Shown here piece by piece: positions 26,604 to 34,214 of a stretch of 64,000 nucleotides of DNA. The translations under genes were made by a program, and so were the position numbers. Location of the stretch: assembly GCF_900142655.1 (NCBI RefSeq), contig NZ_FRBQ01000006.1:79271-143270 (forward strand), read 5' to 3'. This stretch comes from Phytopseudomonas punonensis (GTDB lineage: Bacteria > Pseudomonadota > Gammaproteobacteria > Pseudomonadales > Pseudomonadaceae). How positions within the stretch are numbered: the stretch's first letter is position 1; each line of letters begins with the position of its first letter. The notes below the pieces were generated by a model that was not told where the DNA came from, ran no database searches, and worked only from the letters and a program-made list of their open reading frames with translations.

Positions 26604-27139
26604 TGTTGTTGTGCTCCCGATTTTTGAACAGACCGCCCAGTGCCAATCAGTGATCGACATGCCTTGAGGTCGGTGTGGAATGCCCCTTGCGGGGCGCAGA
26701 CCTGCGTGCGTTCACGCAGGACTCTGCCTCAGGCCCTAGCCATCGGCGAATAAGTGGCGCGCAGGTATTGAAATGAATGCGTCGGGCAGGGCGCTGTGGC
26801 CCAGAGAAAATGTGCGGGTGACGTGAAGGCGAATGTCTTCATGGTGCGACCTTTTTTGTTTTTATAAGGTTTGTTGTCATACAACATTGGCGGGGATTAT
26901 CGACAGCTCCGAATCGCCTTGTCAACGCACGCTGATGAAAAGTTCCCACACCGTGCTGAATATCCCGTTTACCCGGCAACGGAGCTATAGCCTAAGCCTC
27001 ACAGCTATGGGCTTTTGGGTTATATCGGTAGCGCATTTTCGCTGCTGTTTGAGGTGGATGATGTAGGCTAGCCAATGCACTCGCCTCTCAATAAATGTTG
27101 TGCGATAACGTATATCAGCTAAAAAAGTGAGAGATTTTC
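26604..27139. other. intergenic region between porin and isomerase genes
   Basis: No convincing gene lies in these 536 bases; a 77-codon frame at 26833 looks random. The region holds the porin promoter, an AT-rich stretch at 26850-26875 and the FadR-type palindrome at 26873-26885. Confidence 0.5.
26873..26885. promoter_or_regulatory. FadR/GntR-type operator upstream of the porin
   Basis: GTTGTCATACAAC is a 13-bp palindrome. Its core TTGTCATACAA fits the TNGTNNNACNA consensus of FCD-type GntR regulators. It lies near an AT-rich likely promoter for the minus-strand porin gene. Confidence 0.5.
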
Positions 27140-27496
27140 ATGCCGCATTGCCTTATTGAAGGTGCTCGTTCACTCGAAAAGATTCTTGAGCCCGGTGCGC
27201 TCGTGGCATTGGTTCACGACACTGCGATGGGCACGGGATTATTCAAGGAAGGGGAGGTGAAGGTACGCCTGAGTCTTTACGATCACTACAGTGTCGGCGG
27301 CAATCAGAGTGACTTTGTGCATGTGATCTTCTACTTGCTGGCCGGTCGTACGGACGAGCAGAAGAAAGCCCTGTCGATGGCCATCGTGCGCAAGCTGGTG
27401 GAGCGTTTGCCAGAGGTCGAGAGCATTTCACTGGATGTGCGCGATATGCGCCGCGAAGCTTTCAGCAACCGACGCCATTGTCTGGACGCAGGTTGA
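27140..27496 (+). CDS. 5-carboxymethyl-2-hydroxymuconate isomerase-like protein
   Basis: The 118-residue protein belongs to the CHMI branch of the tautomerase superfamily. The expected catalytic Pro is exposed after Met removal (MPHCLIE); RLSLYDHYSVGG and SLDVRDMRREAFSNR follow. The family isomerises 5-carboxymethyl-2-hydroxymuconate in homoprotocatechuate degradation. No other gene of that pathway lies in the window, so it is either an orphan or has another tautomerase role. Confidence 0.85.
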   Translation: MPHCLIEGARSLEKILEPGALVALVHDTAMGTGLFKEGEVKVRLSLYDHYSVGGNQSDFVHVIFYLLAGRTDEQKKALSMAIVRKLVERLPEVESISLDVRDMRREAFSNRRHCLDAG

Positions 27497-27505
27497 TCGG
27501 CCAGA

Positions 27506-27530
27506 CCGGGCGGTAACGGCTACCGCCCGG
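27506..27530. terminator. hairpin between convergent isomerase and gcvT genes
   Basis: CCGGGCGGTA-ACGGC-TACCGCCCGG forms a perfect 10-bp stem between the two stop codons. There is no clear T-run on either strand, so intrinsic termination may be weak. Confidence 0.5.
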
Positions 27531-27537
27531 CCAGCGA

Positions 27538-28659
27538 TTAACCCCGGTAGTAACGCTGCGCCACGAATGGCGTCTTGGCGACTTTCATGGCGACGCGCTT
27601 GCCGCGTACCAGTGCCCATACCTCCGTATCTACGGACGCGTGACTGCTCTGCACGTAGCCCATCGCCAGCGGCGCGCCCAGGCTAGGGCCGAAGCCGCCG
27701 CTGCACACCTGACCGATGATCTCGCCTTCAGCATTCACCAGCTCTGCGCCCTCGCGTACCGGCGTGCGCTCCTGAGGCAGCAAGCCGACGCGTTTGCGGG
27801 CGACGCCATCGCGTTTCTGGGCGAAGATCCGCTCTGCGCCTGGAAAGCCGCCGGGGCGTGTGCCGTCGGCGCGGCGTGCTTTCGAGATCGCCCATACCAG
27901 GCTCGCTTCGATCGGCGTGGTGTCGGTGCTCATGTCGTGGCCGTACAGACACAGGCCGGCTTCCAGACGCAGCGAATCACGGGCGCCCAGGCCGATTGCC
28001 TGTACTTCCGGCTCGGCGAGCAGGCTACGCGCCAGGATTTCTGCATGGGCGGCAGGCACGGAGATCTCGTAGCCATCCTCGCCGGTGTAGCCCGAACGGC
28101 TGACGTAACAGTCCACGCCGAGCAGGCGCACGGCCTGAAATTGCATGAAGGTCATCTTAGCGACTTCAGGCGCCAGGCGGGTGAGCACATCGACTGCCTT
28201 GGGGCCCTGCAGGGCCAGCAGTGCGCGTTCGAAGCGTGATTCGATCTGGCACTGATTGGCTATGTGCTGCTGCAGGTGCATCAGGTCCTGATGCTTGCAG
28301 GCCGCGTTGACCACCAGAAACAGCGTGTCGTTACCCAGGTTGGCGACCATCAGGTCATCGAGAATGCCGCCGTTGGTGTCGGTGAACATGGCGTAGCGCT
28401 GCATGTCGACTGGCAGGTCGATGATGTCGACGGGTACCAGGCTTTCCAGTGCCTTGGCGGCGCCAGCACCGCGCAGGATGATCTGTCCCATGTGCGAGAC
28501 ATCGAACAAGCCGGCGGCTTCGCGGGTGTGCAGGTGCTCTTTCATCACGCCGAGCGGATATTGCACCGGCATCTCGTAGCCAGCGAACGGCACCATGCGC
28601 GCGCCCAGTTCGAGGTGCAGCGCGTGAAGCGGCGTTTTCGCCAGAGTTTCAGTGGTCAT
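27538..28659 (-). CDS. gcvT: glycine cleavage system T protein (aminomethyltransferase)
   Basis: The 373-residue enzyme transfers the methylene group from the aminomethyl-lipoyl H protein to tetrahydrofolate, releasing ammonia. LELGARMVPFAGYEMPVQY, MGQIILRGAGA and GARDSLRLEAGLCLYGHDM are family signatures. ATG 28659 (MTTETLAKTPLH) follows AGGAG; the frame opening at 28752 is too long. It is third in the order gcvH-gcvP-gcvT. Confidence 0.94.
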   Translation of the reverse strand: MTTETLAKTPLHALHLELGARMVPFAGYEMPVQYPLGVMKEHLHTREAAGLFDVSHMGQIILRGAGAAKALESLVPVDIIDLPVDMQRYAMFTDTNGGILDDLMVANLGNDTLFLVVNAACKHQDLMHLQQHIANQCQIESRFERALLALQGPKAVDVLTRLAPEVAKMTFMQFQAVRLLGVDCYVSRSGYTGEDGYEISVPAAHAEILARSLLAEPEVQAIGLGARDSLRLEAGLCLYGHDMSTDTTPIEASLVWAISKARRADGTRPGGFPGAERIFAQKRDGVARKRVGLLPQERTPVREGAELVNAEGEIIGQVCSGGFGPSLGAPLAMGYVQSSHASVDTEVWALVRGKRVAMKVAKTPFVAQRYYRG

Positions 28660-28752
28660 TGCGCTCTCCTGTATAGGCTGTGAGCGGCCCGCCGCAGCGT
28701 GCGGGCAAAACGAAGAGGGCAGCTGCCGGTGGCGCCGGCAGCCGATGGGCAA

Positions 28753-31605
28753 TCAGGCGTCCTGATAGGCCTCGATGGGCGGGCAGGCGCAGACCAGATT
28801 GCGGTCGCCGAACACGTTGTCAACCCGGCCTACCGGCGGCCAGTACTTGCCATCGATCAGGTTGCGAGTCGGGAAGACCGCCTGTTCACGGCTGTACGGA
28901 TGCGTCCACTCACCCACCAACTCGGCAGCGGTGTGCGGGGCATTTTTCAGCGGGTTGTCGTCGGCGTTCAGTTCGCCGCGCTCGACTGCACGGATCTCTT
29001 CGCGGATGGCGATCATGGCGTCACAGAAGCGATCCAGCTCCTGCTTGGATTCGCTTTCGGTCGGCTCGATCATCAGCGTGCCGGCCACCGGGAAGGACAT
29101 GGTCGGTGCGTGGAAGCCGAAGTCGATAAGGCGCTTGGCTACGTCGTCGACGCTGATGCAGCTGCTGTCCTTGAGCGGGCGCAGGTCGAGAATGCACTCG
29201 TGCGCCACCAAGCCGCCTTCACCGCTGTACAGCACCGGATAGTGTTCCTCCAGGCGGCGGGCGATGTAGTTGGCATTGAGAATCGCCATCTGCGAGGCCA
29301 GGCGCAGGCCAGTGCCGCCCATCATACGGATGTACATCCAGGTGATTGGCAGAATGCTTGCGCTGCCAAAAGGCGCGGCACTGACTGCACCTTCTTTGCG
29401 CTGCATATGCGCGTGGCCGGGCAGGAACGGTGCTAGGTGGGATTTCACACCAATCGGGCCAACGCCCGGGCCACCACCGCCGTGGGGAATGCAGAAGGTT
29501 TTGTGCAGGTTGAGGTGCGATACGTCGCCGCCAAACTTGCCGGGGGCGCAGAGGCCAACCATGGCGTTCATGTTGGCGCCATCGATATACACCTGGCCGC
29601 CGTTGTCATGAACGATGGCACAGATCTCGCGGATGCCTTCCTCGAACACACCGTGGGTGGACGGGTAGGTGATCATGATCGCTGCCAGCTGATCGCGATG
29701 CTGCTCGGCTTTGGCGCGCAGGTCGTCGATGTCGACGTTGCCGCGGGCGTCGCAGGCGGTGACTACCACGCGCATACCGGCCATGTGTGCGGTCGCCGGG
29801 TTGGTGCCGTGAGCCGATTGCGGGATCAGGCAGATATCGCGCTTATCGTCGCCGCGACTCTGGTGGTAGGCGCGGATCGCCAGCAGGCCGGCGTATTCAC
29901 CCTGGGAGCCAGCGTTGGGCTGCAGCGATACAGCGTCGTAGCCGGTGGCGGCGCAGAGCATGGCTTCCAACTCGTCAGTCAGCTCCTGATAGCCGGCGCT
30001 CTGCTCGGCAGGTGCGAATGGGTGCAAGTTGCCGAACTCCGCCCAGGTGACCGGAATCATCTCGCTGGCGGCGTTGAGTTTCATGGTGCACGAACCCAGC
30101 GGGATCATGCTGCGATCCAGCGCCAGGTCTTTGTCGGCGAGCTTGCGCAGGTAGCGCATCAACTCGGTTTCCGAGTGGTAGCGGTTGAATACCGGGTGCT
30201 CGAGAATCGCCGATTGACGTAGCAGGGCGGCAGGCAGGCCGCTGTCGGTAGTGCTGGAGAGTGCTGCGAAATCCGGTAAGGCCTTGCCGTCTGCGAACAG
30301 TGTCCAGAGTTGTTCGATATCCGCCTGAGTAGTGGTTTCGTCAAACGACAGGCCGACACGCTCGGCATCCACTTCGCGCAGGTTGATGCCGGCTGCGCGA
30401 GCTTTTTCGTGCAAGGCGACGGTCTGCGCGCCAGTGCGCAAGGTCAGGGTATCGAAGAATGCCTGCTGTTCGACCTGCAGGCCGAGGCTCTGCGCGCCGC
30501 GCGCGAAGATCAGCGTCAACTGATGGACACGTTTGGCGATCTGCGTCAGCCCTTGAGGGCCGTGGTACACGGCGTACATGGCGGCAATGTTGGCCAGCAG
30601 TACCTGAGCGGTGCAGATGTTGCTCGTGGCCTTCTCGCGGCGAATGTGTTGCTCCCGGGTTTGCATGGCCAGGCGCAGGGCCGGGTTGCCAAAGCGGTCC
30701 ACCGACATACCGACCAGGCGGCCCGGTATGTCACGCTTGAATGCGTCACGGGTAGCGAAGTAGGCCGCGTGTGGGCCACCGAAACCCAGTGGCACGCCAA
30801 AGCGCTGGGCGCTGCCCAGGGCGACGTCAGCACCGAACTCGCCCGGCGCTTGCAGCAGGGTCAGGGCCAGCAGGTCGGCGGCGACGGCGACCAGAGCGTT
30901 GGCGCCGTGGAAGCGCTCGACCACTTCGCGGTAATCGAAGATGTCGCCATTGCTCGCCGGGTACTGCAGCAGAGCGCCAAAGAAGGCGCTGGCGTCGTCG
31001 ATAGTGGCTTCGTCACCAACCACCACCTCTATACCCAACGGCTCGGCGCGGGTGCGCAGCACGTCGAGGGTCTGCGGATGGCAGTGCTGGGAGGCGAAGA
31101 AGGCGTTGGCGGCCTTGTTCTTCGACAGGCGCTTGCAGAAGGTCATGGCTTCTGCGGCAGCGGTGCCTTCGTCGAGCAGTGAGGCGTTGGCGATCGGCAG
31201 GCCGGTAAGGTCGCTGATCAGGGTCTGGAAGTTGAGCAGCGACTCCAGGCGGCCCTGGGAAATTTCTGGTTGGTACGGCGTATAGGCGGTGTACCAGGCC
31301 GGGTTTTCCAGCAGGTTGCGCAGGATCGGTGACGGCGTGTGGGTGCCGTAGTAACCCTGGCCGATGTAATTGCGAAACAGCTGGTTCTTGGCGGCGATGG
31401 CCTTGATGGCGGCCAGGGCATCGGCTTCGCTCTGGCCGTCGCCGGCCGGCAGTACGCTGGTGCCCTTGATGCTGCCCGGAATCACGCTGGCGGTCAGCGC
31501 GTCGAGGTCGCTGAAACCGAGGGTTTCCAGCATGGCAGCGGTGTCTTGCTCAGGCGGGCCGATATGGCGGGCGATGAATTCGTTACGGGTGGTCAATTCG
31601 GTCAT
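28753..31605 (-). CDS. gcvP: glycine dehydrogenase (decarboxylating), P protein
   Basis: The 950-residue P protein carries both the alpha-like and beta-like halves in one chain. The PLP lysine lies in [18 protein letters not shown]. It decarboxylates glycine and passes the aminomethyl group to lipoylated GcvH. It lies 93 bases upstream of gcvT and 9 downstream of gcvH. Confidence 0.97.
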   Translation of the reverse strand: MTELTTRNEFIARHIGPPEQDTAAMLETLGFSDLDALTASVIPGSIKGTSVLPAGDGQSEADALAAIKAIAAKNQLFRNYIGQGYYGTHTPSPILRNLLENPAWYTAYTPYQPEISQGRLESLLNFQTLISDLTGLPIANASLLDEGTAAAEAMTFCKRLSKNKAANAFFASQHCHPQTLDVLRTRAEPLGIEVVVGDEATIDDASAFFGALLQYPASNGDIFDYREVVERFHGANALVAVAADLLALTLLQAPGEFGADVALGSAQRFGVPLGFGGPHAAYFATRDAFKRDIPGRLVGMSVDRFGNPALRLAMQTREQHIRREKATSNICTAQVLLANIAAMYAVYHGPQGLTQIAKRVHQLTLIFARGAQSLGLQVEQQAFFDTLTLRTGAQTVALHEKARAAGINLREVDAERVGLSFDETTTQADIEQLWTLFADGKALPDFAALSSTTDSGLPAALLRQSAILEHPVFNRYHSETELMRYLRKLADKDLALDRSMIPLGSCTMKLNAASEMIPVTWAEFGNLHPFAPAEQSAGYQELTDELEAMLCAATGYDAVSLQPNAGSQGEYAGLLAIRAYHQSRGDDKRDICLIPQSAHGTNPATAHMAGMRVVVTACDARGNVDIDDLRAKAEQHRDQLAAIMITYPSTHGVFEEGIREICAIVHDNGGQVYIDGANMNAMVGLCAPGKFGGDVSHLNLHKTFCIPHGGGGPGVGPIGVKSHLAPFLPGHAHMQRKEGAVSAAPFGSASILPITWMYIRMMGGTGLRLASQMAILNANYIARRLEEHYPVLYSGEGGLVAHECILDLRPLKDSSCISVDDVAKRLIDFGFHAPTMSFPVAGTLMIEPTESESKQELDRFCDAMIAIREEIRAVERGELNADDNPLKNAPHTAAELVGEWTHPYSREQAVFPTRNLIDGKYWPPVGRVDNVFGDRNLVCACPPIEAYQDA

Positions 31606-31614
31606 GGTTTTCTC

Positions 31615-31998
31615 TCAAGCGTCGGCTTTGGCGTTGAGCAGGCGCTCGTAGGCGTTCTGATCGAGCAGGCCGGCCAGTGCACTGGCGTCAGTTGGGCGGA
31701 AGCGGAAGAACCAGCCTTGGCCCAACGGCTCGGCATTGACCAGCTCAGGGCTGGCTTCGAGATCGGCATTCACTTCGACCACTTCACCGTCGAGCGGCAT
31801 GCCGATGTTGCTGGCTGCTTTCACAGACTCCAGTACGGCTACTTCGTCGCCAGCGGCATAGGCTTGCAGCTCGGGCAGTTGAACGAATACCACGTCACCC
31901 AGTGCGTCTTGAGCGTAGGCGGTGATCCCTACGGTGACCAGGCCGTCGGCCTCTTGGCGCAGCCATTCGTGTTCGACGGTAAAACGCAATTCGCTCAT
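31615..31998 (-). CDS. gcvH: glycine cleavage system H protein
   Basis: The 127-residue carrier protein has the lipoyl-lysine in VLESVKAASNI near residue 65. ATG 31998 (MSELRFTVEHEW) follows GGGAG, and the ten extra codons of the longer frame are unlikely. It is first of the gcvHPT cluster; several GTAT/ATAC palindromes lie upstream. Confidence 0.95.
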   Translation of the reverse strand: MSELRFTVEHEWLRQEADGLVTVGITAYAQDALGDVVFVQLPELQAYAAGDEVAVLESVKAASNIGMPLDGEVVEVNADLEASPELVNAEPLGQGWFFRFRPTDASALAGLLDQNAYERLLNAKADA

Positions 31999-32136
31999 GG
32001 GGACTCCCTCTTTTGTCTGTGTGCCCATCTTGCGGGCGCGGCTATTGGGGAGATAAGTAGCAAGGTAAGTGCCAGTTATATTTATCCTTATAAATCAATG
32101 ACTTATGTTTTTTATCTATTGTCTGCTGAGGCGCTT

Positions 32137-32240
32137 GTATTGATTCCAATACGGTTTTGACGGGCAGCCCCCTGTATTGCACATCAAACCGGTGAATGTC
32201 GCAGGTGACTATCGCTGTGTCGTATTGGATACGGTGTATC
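32137..32240. promoter_or_regulatory. cluster of GTAT/ATAC palindromes upstream of gcvH
   Basis: GTATTGATTCCAATAC (32137-32152), CGTATTGGATACG (32221-32233) and GATACGGTGTATC (32228-32240) are inverted repeats sharing GTAT/ATAC arms, the last two overlapping. They may be operator sites for the gcv genes or for the minus-strand gene ending at 32289. The stretch 31999-32288 has no gene. Confidence 0.35.
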
Positions 32241-32288
32241 TAAATCGATACGATTGGTGGGCATTTTCCGTAATCTACTTCAGAAGTT

Positions 32289-33092
32289 TCAATGAAGTGC
32301 CGGCTGCGCACCGGATTGGCGCAAGCGCTCACCCAGCTTCATGCGCAGGGCGGGGTCATCGCACAGCAGCAGCGCCCGCTGCACATCGAAACGCTCGGCG
32401 TGAGCGCAATCCAGGTGCTGGTAGAGATCTGCTCTGACCAGATGATCATTGGCATCGGGCGGCGCCAGTTGCAGTACGCGCTCGGCGTCCTTGAGTGCGC
32501 TGAGATAATCCTCGGCACCAGTGTGCAGATGGCGCAGGTTGCGTGACAGGCGCACGATCATGCTGCGGGCATCGCTGGCCTGCATGTGCTCGGCGCTCAG
32601 TTGGGCTTTGGGGCCGAGATAACGCAGCAGCAACTCACGGCAGTCACGCGGGTAGAGCCGGCGACCGCCACAGGGATCGAGCAGGTGGTCGGCACCGGGT
32701 ACGCGCAGCAGGAAATAGCCTGGAAAACTCACGCCTTGCAGCGGAATCTGCAGGCGGCGCGCCAGCTCCAGTGCTATCAGGGCGATGCTCAATGGCTGGC
32801 CGCGACGTCGCTGCAGCACCTTGTGCAAGAGCGCGGCGTGCGGGCGCAACGGGCTTTCGTCATCTTCCTGGAAATGCAGCTCGCTGAGCCGTCGCAACAT
32901 GGGTTGCGCGAGCTCCTTTGGCGGTACGCTGGGCAGGCCTGCATCGATCTGATGCTTCAGGCCTTCAAGCTCGTGCATGACTTGGGCGGGCTGTACAGCC
33001 GGGTCGTGTTCGGCAGCGACCCAAAGGGCAGCTTCAAAAAGCGCCGGCTGTTCGGTGTTCAAGCAGGCCAGACAGTGATCGCGCGCGCTCAT
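32289..33092 (-). CDS. SirB1-family protein (transglutaminase-like plus TPR)
   Basis: The 267-residue protein has a transglutaminase-like N-terminal region (HKVLQRRRGQPLSIALIALELARRL...GVSFPGYFLLRV) and C-terminal TPR-like helices (DYLSALKDAERVLQLAPPDANDHLVRADLY). ATG 33092 follows AGGAGGTGACC; the GTG two codons upstream is inside that site. Members are poorly characterised. Confidence 0.82.
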   Translation of the reverse strand: MSARDHCLACLNTEQPALFEAALWVAAEHDPAVQPAQVMHELEGLKHQIDAGLPSVPPKELAQPMLRRLSELHFQEDDESPLRPHAALLHKVLQRRRGQPLSIALIALELARRLQIPLQGVSFPGYFLLRVPGADHLLDPCGGRRLYPRDCRELLLRYLGPKAQLSAEHMQASDARSMIVRLSRNLRHLHTGAEDYLSALKDAERVLQLAPPDANDHLVRADLYQHLDCAHAERFDVQRALLLCDDPALRMKLGERLRQSGAQPALH

Positions 33093-33186
33093 GGTCACCT
33101 CCTGAGGGGTGACCTTGTTTTAACTGCGCGCGAGCTGGCCGTCCAGCGCTGAAAAGCGAAGAGATGTTAGCGGTAGCGTCAGCCGC

Positions 33187-33450
33187 TCACTCTGCCTGCG
33201 GTTGGCTGCCTAATTCAGCGAGGGCATCGGGCTGGTTCTTGAAGGCCTTGGCGAACACATCGCGATTTCTCGCCATGTAGATGCCCAACTCTTCGCTCTG
33301 GTTTTCGCTGAGCGACGGTACGGCTTTGTGCAGTGCCTCGCTGAGCAGCTCGGCCAGCTCCAACATCTTGTCATGACGATCTGCTTCGGCCTTATCCATA
33401 AACAAACGCTCCGGGTCGCGACTGCTGCGGTACACCACTTCGACGGCCAT
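33187..33450 (-). CDS. yebG: YebG-family DNA-damage-inducible protein
   Basis: The 87-residue protein starts MAVEVVYRSSRDPERLFMDK and has ADRHDKMLELAELL, as in E. coli YebG, an SOS-regulated protein of unknown biochemical role. A LexA-like box lies 39 bases upstream of its start, supporting SOS control. Confidence 0.9.
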   Translation of the reverse strand: MAVEVVYRSSRDPERLFMDKAEADRHDKMLELAELLSEALHKAVPSLSENQSEELGIYMARNRDVFAKAFKNQPDALAELGSQPQAE

Positions 33451-33488
33451 TCATCACCTCTACGCCTTCACGCTGATAATTAAAAATA

Positions 33489-33504
33489 CTGTTCATGCAT
33501 CCAG
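33489..33504 (-). promoter_or_regulatory. LexA-like box upstream of yebG
   Basis: CTGTTCATGCATCCAG contains the CTG-N10-CAG core of LexA operators; one half-site is CCAG instead of ACAG. Confidence 0.6.
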
Positions 33505-33600
33505 TTGTGGCAAGCATAATGAACTGCGTTGCGTTTGAACAGCGTAAACCTGATTGATGGCAATGCGCGGCATCCTGTCGCGGCGGCCCCGTGGCTGCTT

Positions 33601-33738
33601 ATGTGCCTTTCATGGGGCGGCACGCTTCTGTGTGCCATCGCAGCCGGTTCGCTGGTCTCGTTCCTGCATGGGAATGTCATGCGGGCGCGTCATGATGAAG
33701 GCGCCTGGCTGCATCAATTGGAAAGGGGAACGTTATGA
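33601..33738 (+). CDS. possible small membrane ORF overlapping psiE
   Basis: A frame starting at ATG 33601 (45 codons; open back to 33529) encodes one hydrophobic helix (LLCAIAAGSLVSFL) and a charged tail. Its TGA overlaps the psiE start as ATGA. The Shine-Dalgarno is weak. It may be a translationally coupled micro-protein or a chance frame. Confidence 0.22.
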   Translation: MCLSWGGTLLCAIAAGSLVSFLHGNVMRARHDEGAWLHQLERGTL

Positions 33739-34208
33739 AGTGGGTGGACGATAGCCGCAAGCGGATGCACAAGGGCGCGAACTCGATCGGTAATCTGTTC
33801 GTCGAGGGCTTCCATTACCTGGGCCTGTTCGCCATTGGCGCCGCGACCGCATGGGCATCGGTTGCTGCTTTTCTGGGGATGGTAGAGAAGGGCACAGCCA
33901 GCGTGGATGACATCCTGTTGCTGTTCATTTACCTCGAGCTGGGTGCGATGGTTGGCATCTACTTCAAGACCAACCACCTGCCGATCCGTTTTCTGCTGTA
34001 CATCGCCATCACTGCGCTGACCCGCTACTTGATCGGTGACGTATCCCATCATAAAGCGCCGGATATCGGCTTGCTGTATCTGTGTGGCGGGATCTTCTTT
34101 CTGGCGCTGTCGGTGCTGGCGGTGCGTTTCGCGTCGTACAAGTTCCCCTCCAGCAAGGCTATCGATTCCACGGGCGAAGTGGTCGGCGACAACTACTCCG
34201 AGCGCTAA
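33735..34208 (+). CDS. psiE: phosphate-starvation-inducible PsiE-family membrane protein
   Basis: The 157-residue protein has four transmembrane segments. IYLELGAMVGIYFKTNHLPIRFLLYIAITALTRYLI is the PsiE core. GGAAAGGGGAACGTT precedes the ATG. Function is unknown; the E. coli gene responds to phosphate starvation. I did not find a clear Pho box upstream. Confidence 0.88.
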   Translation: MKWVDDSRKRMHKGANSIGNLFVEGFHYLGLFAIGAATAWASVAAFLGMVEKGTASVDDILLLFIYLELGAMVGIYFKTNHLPIRFLLYIAITALTRYLIGDVSHHKAPDIGLLYLCGGIFFLALSVLAVRFASYKFPSSKAIDSTGEVVGDNYSER

Positions 34209-34214
34209 TGGCGT

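Noticed and set aside
26833..27066. 77-codon plus-strand frame
   Set aside because: Composition is Cys/Trp/Ser-rich with poor codon bias and no ribosome site; it looks random.
31999..32288. Glycine riboswitch upstream of gcvH
   Set aside because: I looked for the tandem aptamer layout and found only short inverted repeats; nothing resembles the conserved riboswitch core.
33505..33734. Pho box upstream of psiE
   Set aside because: No pair of CTGTCAT-like repeats at the right spacing was visible.
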